Shown: positions 16,272 through 25,594, counted from the stretch's first letter. The stretch is 64,000 bases of DNA from Pelagibacterium flavum (GCF_025854335.1 NZ_CP107716.1:62001-126000); one strand, 5' to 3'. The notes: generated by a model from the sequence alone, not told the origin. Numbers and translations are program-made.

Positions 16272-16916
16272 AATCAGGAAATTGTGCCCACCGGCGGCGG
16301 CCACTTCGAGTGCGCGGCGCGCGACCTCCTGGCCACGAATATCGGCAAGGTCGGGGCCGGTGGAATTGGGCAGGGCGCGAACCGGCTGGGGACGGGCCGC
16401 CATCTGCCGACCGGCCAGATGATTGACCAGCGCAAAAAGCGTATCGATGGCGACGATGTCGATATTTTCGCCGGCCCAGGCCGCTTCCGCGCCGCAGGCG
16501 GCCGGGCAGATGATGCCAAGATCGCGCGCATTGGCGGCAATGGCGGCGGGCAGGATGCCGGTGACGGGCGAGACGCGCCCATCGAGCGCCAATTCGCCCA
16601 GTACCATGAAGCGCTCGAGCATATCGCCGGGGATGGCGCCCATGGCGGCCATCAGCCCCAGAGCAATGGGCAGATCGTAATGGCTGCCCTCCTTGGGCAG
16701 ATCGGCAGGGGCGAGATTGACCGAAATGTGCTTGGCGGGCAGCGCCAGGCCCGAAGCGATCAGCGCGGCGCGGACCCGTTCGCGACTTTCCCCTACTGCC
16801 TTATCGGGCAGGCCAACGATGTTGAAGCGCGGCAGGCCGGGCGAAATCTGCACCTGCACATCGACCGGAACGGCCTCGATGCCCAGAAAGGCGACTGTGG
16901 TGATCCGCGTTGCCAT
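16272..16916 (-). pseudogene. comM: ComM/YifB family protein, C-terminally truncated
   Basis: The first 215 residues or so (from MATRITTVAFLGIEA) match the N-terminal domain of the Mg-chelatase-like AAA+ protein ComM. The motifs, in order, are VDVQVQISPGLPRFNIVGLP, ESRERVRAALIASGLALPAK and LAPADLPKEGSHYDLPIALG. The homology stops at GGHNFLI, exactly before the Walker A motif, and foreign sequence follows to a stop at 16209. Full-length ComM is about 500 aa and is a helicase that extends heteroduplexes during natural transformation. Without its ATPase domain this copy cannot work. The IS cluster next to it explains the break. Confidence 0.92.
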
Positions 16917-17213
16917 GCCGTCCCCCGCACGGATGAATGAGAGGGCGACGCTAGCAAGAAACAAATCCGAGAACAAGAACGTTTAGCGAACATGCGTTGG
17001 CGGCAAGGCCGATCACCAAGCCGTGCATCGGGTACGGCGGAACGGATGGGGTGCAGCAGCATTGATATGACGAACTGACCGGGATCGCAGCCGTGCCTAT
17101 GGCTTAAATCCCGGCCCATTATGCACCAGTGGATCGACGCGAGCGGGGGCGCGGCCGATTGGCCGCCGCCCTGTTTTCGTTCCGGCGGCGGCTGGAAATT
17201 TTGGAGGCAAAAA
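16917..17213. other. Divergent intergenic region between comM and the response regulator
   Basis: This stretch should hold promoters for both divergent genes. The plus-strand RBS GGAGG (17203-17207) precedes the response regulator ATG. I see no repeat or RNA gene here. Confidence 0.5.
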
Positions 17214-17576
17214 ATGTTGCAGAGAAAGGATGCTCCCCTGATCCTCGTGGTCGAGGACGAACCGCTGGTTCGGCTCGATATCACCCTGGCCATGGTCGAT
17301 GCCGGATTTTCGGTGATCGAGGTCCCCGACGCCGAACAGGCAATCGAGCTGCTTGAAACCCGCGGGTCGATCGGACTGGTGTTTACAGATGTCGAACTGG
17401 CCGGGACGCTAACCGGGTTCGATCTGGCACGGGAAATCAAGTCACGCTGGCCGCACATTCCGGTGCTTGTCACCTCGGGCCGGGCGGCGCCCAGGACGGA
17501 GGTTGCCGACAGTTTCATTGCCAAGCCCTACGACACCGATGCCGTGGTTTCGCAAGCGCGGGCGCTGGCGGCCTGA
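17214..17576 (+). CDS. Single-domain response regulator
   Basis: This 120-aa protein is only a CheY-like receiver. Acidic residues sit at VVEDEP (residues 12-17), the phospho-acceptor is Asp59 (LVFTDVEL), Ser88/Thr87 follow strand 4, and the conserved Lys is 104 (FIAKPYD). There is no output domain, so it must act through protein contact or a phosphorelay. The ATG at 17214 is chosen because GGAGG lies seven bases upstream; the longer frame to 17121 has no family support. No histidine kinase is adjacent. Confidence 0.88.
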   Translation: MLQRKDAPLILVVEDEPLVRLDITLAMVDAGFSVIEVPDAEQAIELLETRGSIGLVFTDVELAGTLTGFDLAREIKSRWPHIPVLVTSGRAAPRTEVADSFIAKPYDTDAVVSQARALAA

Positions 17577-17728
17577 TCGGCGTTTTCATTGTGAAAAATC
17601 TGTGCCCCGGGAGCCACGCTTTCGGGGCTTTACTTCCCGTTAACCAGCCTTGTGAGCGGGGTGTTAAGGAGAATTGGGCCAAGACAATTTGAGATAGATT
17701 TTTCCCAAATTGTCGAGTTTTCCGCTCC

Positions 17729-18568
17729 ATGCCCCTGCCGCGTATTTTCCGCTCGCCCAAGCTGACCAAGACGATCCTGCCGCTTGCGGCCGGTCTCGCC
17801 CTGATCGGGGTGCTGGCCGCCTGCGGGGCCAATTATTATCCGGCCAAGGGCGACAACAAGCCCCATCCGGGTGTGGCGCGCGCCCATTCGCTGCCCATCC
17901 ACGGCATCGACGTATCGCGCCATCAGGGCAATATCGACTGGCGCGCCGTGGCGCGGGCGGGCACCCGCTTTGCCTATATCAAAGCCACCGATGGTGGGGA
18001 TTATCTCGACCCCAATTTCCGCACCAATTGGGACGAGGCGCGGGCTGCCGGCATTCCGCGCGGGGCGTACCATTTCATATACTGGTGCCGGCCAGCCTCC
18101 GAACAGGTGGCGTGGTTTGCCGCCAATGTTCCGGCCGAAGCCGACGCGCTGCCGCCCGTGCTCGATCTGGAATGGAACAATGGCTCGTCGTGCAAGCACG
18201 ATCTGACGCGCGAGGAAGTGCTCGACAAGGTGCGTGTGCTCCTGGCGGGAATGGAGGCCCATACAGGCAAGGTTCCGGTGATCTATACCGACATCAATTT
18301 CCATCGCGACGTTCTGGAGGGCGTCCAGATCGACAATCCGATGTGGCTGCGGTCGGTGGCCGCCGAGCCCCATGAGCGCTATTCCAACCGGCCCTTCACC
18401 TTCTGGCAGTACACCCAGACCGGGACCGTGCCGGGCATCCGCACCGAAGTCGACCGCAATGCGTGGTATGGGTCGGAAAGCGACTGGATCCAGTTCTTTT
18501 TGACCGGGTGCGACCCACGCACCTATATGCGTCTTGCGGGTCAGGGACGGTGTGCGCCGCTGAAATGA
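17729..18568 (+). CDS. GH25-family lysozyme, lipoprotein
   Basis: This 279-aa protein has a signal peptide with a lipobox LAAC (Cys32), so it is probably anchored to a membrane facing the periplasm. The GH25 (lysozyme M1-type) domain follows with HGIDVSRHQGNIDW (Asp61), FAYIKATDGGDYLD, PPVLDLEWNN (catalytic Asp146/Glu148 pair) and FTFWQYTQTG. It should cleave the MurNAc-GlcNAc bond of peptidoglycan, either in wall remodelling or recycling. The last 19 codons (from CDPRTYMRLAGQGRC) are part of an 83-bp sequence duplicated downstream. Confidence 0.92.
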   Translation: MPLPRIFRSPKLTKTILPLAAGLALIGVLAACGANYYPAKGDNKPHPGVARAHSLPIHGIDVSRHQGNIDWRAVARAGTRFAYIKATDGGDYLDPNFRTNWDEARAAGIPRGAYHFIYWCRPASEQVAWFAANVPAEADALPPVLDLEWNNGSSCKHDLTREEVLDKVRVLLAGMEAHTGKVPVIYTDINFHRDVLEGVQIDNPMWLRSVAAEPHERYSNRPFTFWQYTQTGTVPGIRTEVDRNAWYGSESDWIQFFLTGCDPRTYMRLAGQGRCAPLK

Positions 18569-18586
18569 TCCTTGCTGGTCGCGTTC
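18504..18586 (+). repeat. 83-bp direct repeat, copy 1 (covers the GH25 3' end)
   Basis: Copy 1 starts CCGGGTGCGACCC inside the GH25 gene and runs past its stop codon to GTCGCGTTC. Copy 2 (18627-18709) matches at 79 of 83 positions. A palindromic element lies between them. Confidence 0.92.
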
Positions 18587-18628
18587 CCGAACCGCAAAAG
18601 TGCAAAGCACTTTTGCTGGGAACACTCC
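18580..18628. repeat. Rhizobiales-type palindromic repeat between the 83-bp copies
   Basis: CGTTCCCGAACCGCAAAAGTGC is inverted as GCACTTTTGCTGGGAACAC with a short loop (AAA). The outer GTTCCC/GGGAAC and inner AAAAGTGC/GCACTTTT arms match the pattern of the element at 23051-23098. Such extragenic palindromes are common in Rhizobiales. Confidence 0.75.
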
Positions 18629-18709
18629 GGGTGCGACCCCCGCACCCATATGCGCCTTACGGGTCAGGGACGGTGTGCGCCGCTGAAATGATCCTTGCTG
18701 GTCGCGTTC
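18627..18709 (+). repeat. 83-bp direct repeat, copy 2
   Basis: This second copy of the GH25 3' end (four mismatches to copy 1) ends at the stop codon of marC, which is read from the other strand. It contains no usable gene. Confidence 0.92.
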
Positions 18710-19343
18710 AGCTCGATCCGCCGAGAATGCCGCTGGCGCTGATGCCGTCGAAGACGAACTGGACGGCCAGCGCGGTGAGCAAGATACCCACCACGCGGGA
18801 AACCACCGACATGCCGGTCAATCCCAGAACGCGCTGAATGGGAATGGCGACCAGAAGCGCCAGCCAGGCCAGCGCCAGGGTGGCGACAAGCGCTGCAATG
18901 ACGATCCAGAATTCGAGATCGGTGGTGGCGCCGGTGGTCAAAAGGATGACCGCGGAAATCGAGCCGGCCCCGGCCAGGAGCGGCATGGCGAGCGGAAAGA
19001 CCGAAATGTCGGTGCGCGACATGCCTTCGGCTTCTTCCTCGGAGGTGGTGCCGGTGGCGCCCGAATGGCGGGCAAACACCATGTCGATAGCGATCAACAG
19101 CAGCAGGATGCCGCCGGCCACCCGCAGGGCCGGCAGGGTGATGCCGAAGATCTCAAGGATGGCATTGCCGGCAAAGGCGAAGAACAGCAAAATTCCGCTG
19201 GCGATCAGAACGCCGCGCGAGGCGAAGACGAAGCGCTGTTTGGCCGTATTGCTGCGCGTCAGGCCCGCGAAGATGAAGGCGATATCGGCAACACCGATCG
19301 TCGCAAAGAATGTGGCGAAGGCCACGAGAAAATTGCCCGACAT
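18708..19343 (-). CDS. MarC-family integral membrane protein
   Basis: This protein of about 211 aa (from MSGNFLVAFATFFATIG) has six hydrophobic segments, and the MarC/UPF0056 fold is visible in FLVAFATFFATIGVADIAFIFAGLT, VAGGILLLLIAIDMVFA and SRTDISVFPLAMPLLAGAGSISAVILL. The N-terminal ATIG-V motif replaces the usual D-P pair, so it is a divergent member. The family's transport function is not established. An upstream in-frame start (19358) is possible. A parS-like palindrome lies just upstream of the gene. Confidence 0.85.
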   Translation of the reverse strand: MSGNFLVAFATFFATIGVADIAFIFAGLTRSNTAKQRFVFASRGVLIASGILLFFAFAGNAILEIFGITLPALRVAGGILLLLIAIDMVFARHSGATGTTSEEEAEGMSRTDISVFPLAMPLLAGAGSISAVILLTTGATTDLEFWIVIAALVATLALAWLALLVAIPIQRVLGLTGMSVVSRVVGILLTALAVQFVFDGISASGILGGSS

Positions 19344-19366
19344 CGTCCCGGCCCCCAATGTGCCGC

Positions 19367-19382
19367 TGTTCCACGTGAATCA
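19367..19382. promoter_or_regulatory. parS-like site 1
   Basis: TGTTCCACGTGAATCA differs from the ParB site TGTTTCACGTGAAACA at two positions. It lies between gshB and marC, 42 kb from parB. The divergence makes binding uncertain. Confidence 0.5.
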
Positions 19383-19414
19383 GCGGCGACCATACCGGGG
19401 GCCGAAGCGCTTGA

Positions 19415-20356
19415 CTACCGGCGGCTTTCGATGGCGTCCCAGACCATGACCGCGATATCGGGGCCGCCGAAGCGTTTGACCTCGCGAATGCCGGTGGGAG
19501 AGGTGACGTTGATTTCGGTCAGATAACCGCCGATCACGTCGATGCCGACAAAGATCAGGTCGCGCTTTTTGAGCTCGGGGCCGATGATCTCGCAGATCTC
19601 GTGCTCGCGCGGCGTCAATTCGGACAGTTCGGGCCGCCCGCCCACATGCATGTTGGAGCGCGATTCGCCTTCGGCAGGAATACGGTTGAGCCCGGCCACG
19701 GGCTTGCCATCGACAAGGATGATGCGCTTGTCGCCCTTACGCACCTCGGGGAGATAGCGCTGGATCATGAAGGGTTCGCGGAAACTGGCGTTGAACATTT
19801 CGAGAAGCGCGCCGAGATTTTCGTCGCCCTCGCGAATGCGGAACACGCCTGCGCCGCCATTGCCGAAAAGCGGCTTTAAGATGATGTCGCCAAATTCGGC
19901 CCGGAAATCGCGGATTTCGGTTTCATCGCGGGTGATCAGCGTATCGGGCATCAGCTCGGGGAAGCTGGTGACGAGGATCTTTTCGGGCGCGTTGCGCACC
20001 TCCCTGGGGTGATTGACCACCAGGGTTTGGGGATGCACCAGCTCGAGCATGTGCGTGGTGGTGATATAATTCATATCGAAGGGCGGATCCTGACGCAGCA
20101 GGATGACGTCGAACGCTGTCAGATCGGTTTTCTGCCAGTCCTCGAGCGTGAAATGGAGGCCCTTTTCCCTGTCGTCCACTTTGACCCCATGCACGCGTGC
20201 CGTCACCCTGTTGCCGCGTTGGGCGAGGGTGGAAGGGGTGTAATAGGAGAGCGTATGACCGCGCGCCTGGGCTTCGAGCATCAGGGCGAAACTGGAATCG
20301 CCCAGAGGGTTGATGGCGTCGATGGGGTCCATCTGCACGGCGACGGAAAGGGACAT
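19415..20356 (-). CDS. gshB: Glutathione synthetase
   Basis: This 313-aa enzyme joins gamma-glutamylcysteine and glycine using ATP, the last step of glutathione synthesis. The N-terminal domain begins [26 protein letters not shown], a strong GshB signature. The ATP-grasp fold is seen in [45 protein letters not shown] and [24 protein letters not shown], with the metal-binding Asn in the last. Length is normal. It lies 23 bases downstream of yraN on the same strand and is probably co-transcribed with rsmI and yraN. Confidence 0.96.
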   Translation of the reverse strand: MSLSVAVQMDPIDAINPLGDSSFALMLEAQARGHTLSYYTPSTLAQRGNRVTARVHGVKVDDREKGLHFTLEDWQKTDLTAFDVILLRQDPPFDMNYITTTHMLELVHPQTLVVNHPREVRNAPEKILVTSFPELMPDTLITRDETEIRDFRAEFGDIILKPLFGNGGAGVFRIREGDENLGALLEMFNASFREPFMIQRYLPEVRKGDKRIILVDGKPVAGLNRIPAEGESRSNMHVGGRPELSELTPREHEICEIIGPELKKRDLIFVGIDVIGGYLTEINVTSPTGIREVKRFGGPDIAVMVWDAIESRR

Positions 20357-20379
20357 GGAAAGATCCTCAGAGAAAAGCG

Positions 20380-20766
20380 TCAGGCGGTAAAGGCATTGAC
20401 CAGATGGTGCGGCCAGCGTCCCGGTGCAAGCGTTATCACGTCGAAACGGAAATCACAGCCTTGATAGGCGGGGTGGGCGGACTGAAACCATTGGGCGCAG
20501 CGCACGATGCGGGCGGTGTTGACCGACGCCAAAGCCTGATCGCGGGCCATCTGGCTGCCGGAGCGCTGCTTGACCTCGACAAAGACGATGCGGCGGCCCT
20601 TTTTCGCGACGATATCGATTTCGCCGACCGGGGTTTTGTAGCGAGTGGCAATGATCGAATAGAGTTTGAAGCGCAGCAGCCAGCAGGCCAGTGTTTCGGC
20701 GGACCGGCCGGCGCGCTCGGCCCGGCGGCGCGGATCAGGTGCTGGCCTTGAGCGCGAGGGCGGCAT
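20380..20766 (-). CDS. YraN family (UPF0102) endonuclease-like protein
   Basis: This 128-aa protein has the nuclease-like core of UPF0102: [18 protein letters not shown], then [26 protein letters not shown], where Glu, Asp, Glu and Lys form an (E)-D-ExK type site. Such domains resemble Holliday-junction resolvases, but the cellular role is not settled. It overlaps the 3' end of rsmI by 32 bases, the usual pairing in this phylum. Confidence 0.9.
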   Translation of the reverse strand: MPPSRSRPAPDPRRRAERAGRSAETLACWLLRFKLYSIIATRYKTPVGEIDIVAKKGRRIVFVEVKQRSGSQMARDQALASVNTARIVRCAQWFQSAHPAYQGCDFRFDVITLAPGRWPHHLVNAFTA

Positions 20767-21619
20767 CGTAAACCTGTTTGCGTTTGAGACCGAACTGGAC
20801 CGAGACCTGATCGACGGCGGCGCGCAACGGCATTTGTGCCATTGCTTCGCTCAGCGCCGCCTCCCAATCACCGCCCGCCCTTGGTGCCGTACCGTCCGAG
20901 CCGGCGACGAGGATCACAGCCTCACCTTTCGTATCCTCGGCAAAAGTTATGGCGAGATCGGAGAGTGGGCCGGTTTCGAAGCGCTCGAAGCGCTTGGTCA
21001 ATTCGAGCGCCACCACCGCCTGACGGTCGGGGCCAAAGGTCTGGGCCATGTCGGACAGGGTCGCGCCGAGGCGGCGGGGGGATTCGTAAAAGACCAGCGT
21101 TTCGGGGCGCCCGATAAGGGACGCAAGCGCGTTGGTGCGCTGGCCGGTCTTGGGGGGCAAAAAGCCGAAGAAGGCAAAGGAATCGGTGGGCAGGCCGGCG
21201 CCGGTGAGCGCGGCAAGAAGGGCCGAGGGGCCGGGGACGGGAAAGATATCGATCCCCGCTTCGCGTGCGGCGCGAACGAGCGGAAACCCCGGATCTGACA
21301 GGAGCGGGGTTCCGGCGTCCGAGATCAGCGCAATGGCCTTGCCGTCCCTGATCTGGTCGAGGATCGGTTCGATGCGGGCGCGTTCATTGTGTTCGTGCAG
21401 GGCCGTGCGGGGGGTTTTGATGCCATAGGCGTCAAACAGGCGGGCGGAATGGCGGGTGTCCTCGCACAAAACGAGATCGGCGCCGGCCAAGATATCGAGG
21501 GCACGCAGGGTGATGTCGCGCAGATTGCCGATGGGGGTGGCCACCGGATAGAGGCCGGGGGCCGGGCTTTGCACGGAGACGCGATGGCCCGATATCTGGT
21601 AGGATTTGTCCTGGCTCAC
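20735..21619 (-). CDS. rsmI: 16S rRNA (cytidine(1402)-2'-O)-methyltransferase
   Basis: The 294-aa protein has the tetrapyrrole-methylase fold used by RsmI: GLYPVATPIGNLRDITLRAL, LVLCEDTRHSARLFDAYGI, ALISDAGTPLLSDPGF and FPVPGPSALLAALTGAGLP. It methylates the 2'-O of C1402 in 16S rRNA with S-adenosylmethionine. The start is placed at a GTG (21619) preceded by AAGGGA. The open frame continues to 21829, but this would overlap the divergent promoter region and has no family match. Confidence 0.93.
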   Translation of the reverse strand: MSQDKSYQISGHRVSVQSPAPGLYPVATPIGNLRDITLRALDILAGADLVLCEDTRHSARLFDAYGIKTPRTALHEHNERARIEPILDQIRDGKAIALISDAGTPLLSDPGFPLVRAAREAGIDIFPVPGPSALLAALTGAGLPTDSFAFFGFLPPKTGQRTNALASLIGRPETLVFYESPRRLGATLSDMAQTFGPDRQAVVALELTKRFERFETGPLSDLAITFAEDTKGEAVILVAGSDGTAPRAGGDWEAALSEAMAQMPLRAAVDQVSVQFGLKRKQVYDAALALKAST

Positions 21620-21746
21620 AATGGTCCCTTGGCTTAGTGCCCTTCTTTTAACATTGGAAGGGGGTTTGTCGAGGCGGACGGCGGTTCCGATTTCGGCGCG
21701 AATCAGTGGAAGATTTGCCGGCCGGGCATGATGAAGGGAGTGGGGT

Positions 21747-22997
21747 TTGCAGCAGATCTGGGCAAGGGCGCTATTGAGCGCGGTGCTTTTGCTGGCACTT
21801 GCGGCCTGCTCGGCAGGCCAGCCGCGCATTCAGGGCACCGGACTTGCCCAGCCGCTCCAATCGGCAGGGGCCGTGCTGGCGCCCGCGCATGGCGAAATCA
21901 TTGGCAGCGGGCCGGTGCGGGTGGCGCTGATCCTGCCGCTCTCGGGCAATTCGGGACCGGTGGGGCGGGCCATGGTCAATGGCGCGCGGCTCGCTATGGA
22001 CGAAATCGCCCGGACCGGCGGCCAAAACATCCATCTGGTGATCAAGGATGCCGGCACCGGTCCGGAAACGGCGCGCGCGGCAACCCAGCAGGCGCTGGCC
22101 GAGGGGGCCGAGCTGATCCTGGGGCCGCTGACCGCTGACGCTGTCGGGCTGGCCGGGGCGATCGCCAAATCCTACGACACGCCGCTGATCGGGTTTTCCT
22201 CCACCGCCAGCGTTGCCACCGACGGGGTCTATCTGCTCAGCGTGTTGCCGGAAGCCGAGATCACGCGCGCGCTCACCCATGCGCGGGCGCAGGGACGCAA
22301 CACGATTGCAGCGATCATTCCCGATACCCCGCTGGGCAATGCGCAGGCCGACGCGCTGCGACTTGCGGCGGGGGAAACCGGCATGCAGATCGTTGCCATC
22401 GAAAGGTTCGACAGCGAGGCGCGCGCCCGCACCGCGGTGGAACGACTGGCCCCGGCCATGCGGTCCAATCTGGTCGATACGCTCTATATCCCCGATCGGG
22501 CCACGGCGCCCAGTTTCGGCATATTGCTCGATGCGGCGCGGCTGCCGCGCGACCGGGTGCTGATCATGGGATCGGCCGATTGGGAGGGCGATAGAGCCGT
22601 TCTCAATCAGCCCTATCTGGCGGGGGCGGTCTATCCGGCGATCGATCCGGGTGGACTTGCAGCGCTGGCGCCCGTTTATCACACGCGATTTGGCAGCGAG
22701 CCGCATCAGCTCACGACCCTGGCCTATTCGGCGGTGTTGCTGGCCAACACGCCCAGCCTGAGCCTTGCCACACCGCCTTACGGGACCGGGCTGGTTTCGC
22801 CGACCGGATTTGCGGGGCGCGACGGGCCGTTCCGGCTCCATTTCGACGGGCGGGGGGAATACGGACTGGTCATGCGTGAGGTCGCCGCGGGGTCCGCCGT
22901 CACCATCGACGCTGCGCGGCTGGGCGGCCTGCCGCTCGCTTCGAGCGGCGGCGCGGGCATTGATGCGGGCATTCCGCCGGCGGCGGAATTTCGTTAA
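21747..22997 (+). CDS. Penicillin-binding protein activator, lipoprotein (LpoA/YraM-like)
   Basis: This 416-aa lipoprotein has a signal peptide and lipobox LAAC (about residues 18-21), then a type-1 periplasmic-binding fold. The motifs VRVALILPLSGNSGPVGRAMVNGARLA, GAELILGPLTADAV, TPLIGFSSTASVA and LAGAVYPAID are characteristic. LpoA relatives activate the peptidoglycan synthase PBP1A from the outer membrane, but in alphaproteobacteria this role is inferred. The start is a TTG after AAGGGAG; an upstream ATG is out of frame. It is divergent from rsmI, as is common for this family. Confidence 0.88.
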   Translation: MQQIWARALLSAVLLLALAACSAGQPRIQGTGLAQPLQSAGAVLAPAHGEIIGSGPVRVALILPLSGNSGPVGRAMVNGARLAMDEIARTGGQNIHLVIKDAGTGPETARAATQQALAEGAELILGPLTADAVGLAGAIAKSYDTPLIGFSSTASVATDGVYLLSVLPEAEITRALTHARAQGRNTIAAIIPDTPLGNAQADALRLAAGETGMQIVAIERFDSEARARTAVERLAPAMRSNLVDTLYIPDRATAPSFGILLDAARLPRDRVLIMGSADWEGDRAVLNQPYLAGAVYPAIDPGGLAALAPVYHTRFGSEPHQLTTLAYSAVLLANTPSLSLATPPYGTGLVSPTGFAGRDGPFRLHFDGRGEYGLVMREVAAGSAVTIDAARLGGLPLASSGGAGIDAGIPPAAEFR

Positions 22998-22999
22998 GA

Positions 23000-23038
23000 G
23001 CATTCAGCGTTTCTCCGAATCGCTTCAATTGCTCTAAG
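23000..23038. repeat. Palindromic intergenic element A
   Basis: GAGCATTCAGCGTTTC is answered by GCTTCAATTGCTC in an imperfect stem. It begins right after the stop codon of the PBP-activator gene and may act as a terminator or mRNA stabiliser. Rhizobiales genomes carry many such elements. Confidence 0.6.
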
Positions 23039-23050
23039 TTTTTGTTTTGT

Positions 23051-23098
23051 CACGCTTCCGAACCGAATAAGTGGTTCCCACTTATCCTGGAAACGCTT
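23051..23098. repeat. Palindromic intergenic element B
   Basis: CACGCTTCCGAACCGAATAAGTGG pairs with CCACTTATCCTGGAAACGCT around a TTC loop, interrupted by short bulges. Its shape and edges resemble the element at 18580-18628. It lies between the convergent ends of the PBP-activator gene and hemW. Confidence 0.75.
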
Positions 23099-24249
23099 TA
23101 GGCGGCCAGATCGGCGACCACGGCGTCGAGGACGGGCCAGCCCTTGTCGGTCACCCGCAACCTTCCGTTGGGGAGGGTTTCGATGAAGCCGATTCCCTTT
23201 AGGAAATCGATCTGGGTGGCGGTCAGCGCGCGGCGGGCGAGGGCCTGGTAGCGGGCCGGGTCGATCCCTTCACGCAATCTCAGGCCCATGACGAGATATT
23301 CGTCGCCTTCTTCGTCCCAGGTCAGGGTGTCGTCGGTGACGAGCCCATCGCCGGTCTCGATGACCTTTTCCCACCATTTGAACGGCATTTTCTCAGCCGC
23401 CGTGGCGTGGCGGGCGCCGCCCATGATCAGCCGACCATGGGCGCCCGGCCCGATGCCGGCATATTCGCCATAGCGCCAATAGATCATGTTGTGGCGGCTT
23501 TCCTGGCCGGGGCGGGCGTGGTTGGAAATCTCATAGGCCGGCAGGCCGTAGGAAGCGGTCAATTCCTGGGTCATTTCGAACATGTCGGCAGAAAGATCTT
23601 CAGATGGCATTTTCAGTTTGCCGGCGTTGAACAGGTCGAAATAGCGCGTGCCCGATTCGATGGTGAGCTGGTAGAGCGAGAGATGGCCCTCCGATAGCGC
23701 CAGCGCCTCGGTCAGCTCGTCCTCCCACTGGCCCAATGTCTGGTCGGGACGGGCATAGATGATGTCAAAGCTCGAGCGATCGAAGATCGATTGCGCCAGC
23801 CGCACGGCGGCCACCGCATCCTCGACCGAATGCAGGCGCCCCAGGCGGGCCAGGGGCTCGGGACGCAGCGATTGCACGCCCAGGGAGACGCGGTTGACCC
23901 CGGCAGCGCGATAGCCGCGAAAGCGCTCGGCCTCGACCGAGGTGGGGTTGGCTTCGAGGGTTATTTCGACCTTGTCGGCGATCTGCCAGTTCTTTGCGAC
24001 GGCATCAAGGATGGTGCCGACAGAAGCCGGCTTCATGAGCGAGGGCGTACCGCCGCCGAAAAAGATCGATTCGACCAGCCGCTCGGGCGCGCGGCGGGCG
24101 GTGGTCTCGATTTCCTTGACATAGGCGCTAACGAAGCTGTCTTCGTCGAACTTGCCGTGATGGACGTGGGAATTGAAGTCGCAATAGGGGCATTTGGCCG
24201 CGCAGAACGGCCAGTGGACATAGACCCCGAATGCAGTGTTAGCGCTCAA
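23098..24249 (-). CDS. hemW: Radical SAM haem chaperone HemW
   Basis: This 383-aa protein has the HemW signature: [22 protein letters not shown] with the radical-SAM CxxxCxxC cluster plus the extra HemW Cys context. Then come [13 protein letters not shown] (SAM binding), [13 protein letters not shown] and [11 protein letters not shown]. HemW resembles coproporphyrinogen III dehydrogenase HemN but acts in haem insertion into proteins. The C-terminal HemN_C domain ([18 protein letters not shown]) is present. Its TTG start overlaps the rdgB stop (TTGA), so rph, rdgB and hemW form one translationally coupled operon. Confidence 0.95.
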   Translation of the reverse strand: MSANTAFGVYVHWPFCAAKCPYCDFNSHVHHGKFDEDSFVSAYVKEIETTARRAPERLVESIFFGGGTPSLMKPASVGTILDAVAKNWQIADKVEITLEANPTSVEAERFRGYRAAGVNRVSLGVQSLRPEPLARLGRLHSVEDAVAAVRLAQSIFDRSSFDIIYARPDQTLGQWEDELTEALALSEGHLSLYQLTIESGTRYFDLFNAGKLKMPSEDLSADMFEMTQELTASYGLPAYEISNHARPGQESRHNMIYWRYGEYAGIGPGAHGRLIMGGARHATAAEKMPFKWWEKVIETGDGLVTDDTLTWDEEGDEYLVMGLRLREGIDPARYQALARRALTATQIDFLKGIGFIETLPNGRLRVTDKGWPVLDAVVADLAA

Positions 24250-24878
24250 AGCACGTCCTTTACGAATTTGGCAAAGGCGCGGGCACGGTGGGACAGGCCC
24301 TCCTTGCCAGGGGCCCAGGAATGTTTTTCTTCAGCGCTCATCTGGCCGAAGGTTTTCTCATATCCATCGGGCTTGAACATGGGGTCATAGCCGTGGCCCG
24401 AATCTCCGACGGGCGGCCAGACCAGCGTGCCGGGAGCGACACCTTCGAAAACCATGTCGGTGCCGTCGGGCAGGGCGAGGCAGAGCACAGCATTGAACTG
24501 GGCCCTGCGTTGGCCCGGTTCGGTCGCGCCTTTTTCGACGAGCAGATCCTGCACCTTTTGCATGGCGTTGGTGAAATTGCGCGGCACGCCCGCCCAATCG
24601 GCGGTGTAAACGCCGGGCTGGCCATCAAGCGCATCAACCGAAATGCCCGAATCGTCGCTGAGCGCGATTTCGCCCGTCGCCTTGGCGGCCGCGTGCGCCT
24701 TGAGCCGCGCGTTCTCGACAAATGTCGTGCCGGTCTCTTCCGGCTCGGGCAGGCCCAGATCACCGGCCGAGACGATCTCGAGGCCGAAGTCTTTCAGCAT
24801 GTCCTGAAATTCGGCGAGCTTGCCTTTGTTGTGAGTGGCCAGAACCAGCCGGTCGCCGCGCTTGAGCCTGATCGTCAT
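24246..24878 (-). CDS. rdgB: XTP/dITP diphosphatase
   Basis: This 210-aa enzyme hydrolyses non-canonical purine nucleoside triphosphates such as dITP and XTP and so prevents their use in DNA. It starts with the substrate-binding [15 protein letters not shown] motif and contains [37 protein letters not shown] and [13 protein letters not shown]. Its ATGA overlap with rph is the common Rhizobiales arrangement. Length is typical. Confidence 0.96.
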   Translation of the reverse strand: MTIRLKRGDRLVLATHNKGKLAEFQDMLKDFGLEIVSAGDLGLPEPEETGTTFVENARLKAHAAAKATGEIALSDDSGISVDALDGQPGVYTADWAGVPRNFTNAMQKVQDLLVEKGATEPGQRRAQFNAVLCLALPDGTDMVFEGVAPGTLVWPPVGDSGHGYDPMFKPDGYEKTFGQMSAEEKHSWAPGKEGLSHRARAFAKFVKDVL

Positions 24879-25594
24879 GACGCCCCCAATACGGCGCGCT
24901 GCAGGTCAACCAGTTCGGCAATGCCCTTTTCGGCAAGTCCGATCAGTTCGGCCAGCTCCTGGGCGGAAAAGGGTTCGGCTTCGGCCGTGCCCTGGATTTC
25001 AACGAACTTACCCGAACCGGTCAGAACGAAATTGGCGTCGGTATCGGCTTCGCTGTCTTCGAGGTAATCAAGATCGAGCACCGGGGTGCCGCGATAGACG
25101 CCGCACGATACGGCAGCCACATGGTCGCGGATTGGATCGCCCTTCAAAAGCGAACGTTCCTTCATCCAGAAAATCGCTTCCGACAGCGCAACGAAGGCGC
25201 CGGTGATCGAGGCGGTTCGGGTGCCGCCATCGGCTTCGAGCACGTCGCAATCCAAAATGACCTGATTTTCGCCCAGAGCCTGCATGTCGATGACGGCGCG
25301 CAGGGAGCGCCCGATCAGGCGCTGGATTTCCTGGGTACGGCCCGATTGCTTGCCAGCGGTCGCCTCGCGGCGGGTGCGTGAGCCGGTGGCGCGGGGCAGC
25401 ATGCCGTATTCGGCGGTTACCCAGCCCAAGCCCTGACCGCGCCGCCAGGGCGGAAGGGAGGTTTCAACGCTTGCGGTGCACAGAACGCGGGTCCGCCCGA
25501 ACGAGACGAGGCACGAGCCCTCCGCCTGCGGCGCGACGCCCCGTTCAATTGTCACATCGCGTATCTGATCGCTTGCCCGTCCGCTTGGCCGCAT
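24875..25594 (-). CDS. rph: Ribonuclease PH
   Basis: The 239-aa phosphorolytic exoribonuclease trims tRNA 3' ends. The RNase PH fold is seen in [81 protein letters not shown] (split by catalytic Asp residues) and [21 protein letters not shown]. RNase PH forms hexamers. It heads the rph-rdgB-hemW operon and is divergent from hrcA, with about 190 bp between them that hold a heat-shock promoter candidate for hrcA. Confidence 0.96.
   Translation of the reverse strand: MRPSGRASDQIRDVTIERGVAPQAEGSCLVSFGRTRVLCTASVETSLPPWRRGQGLGWVTAEYGMLPRATGSRTRREATAGKQSGRTQEIQRLIGRSLRAVIDMQALGENQVILDCDVLEADGGTRTASITGAFVALSEAIFWMKERSLLKGDPIRDHVAAVSCGVYRGTPVLDLDYLEDSEADTDANFVLTGSGKFVEIQGTAEAEPFSAQELAELIGLAEKGIAELVDLQRAVLGAS

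Noticed and set aside
1..16272. A complete defence or toxin-antitoxin system in the IS-rich segment
   Set aside because: The cargo genes are metabolic, transport, sensory or unknown; no nuclease, toxin or restriction gene apart from IS enzymes could be recognised.
21620..21829. Longer N-terminus for RsmI
   Set aside because: The extra 70 residues have no family similarity and would cover the promoter region of the divergent lipoprotein gene; the GTG at 21619 has an RBS.
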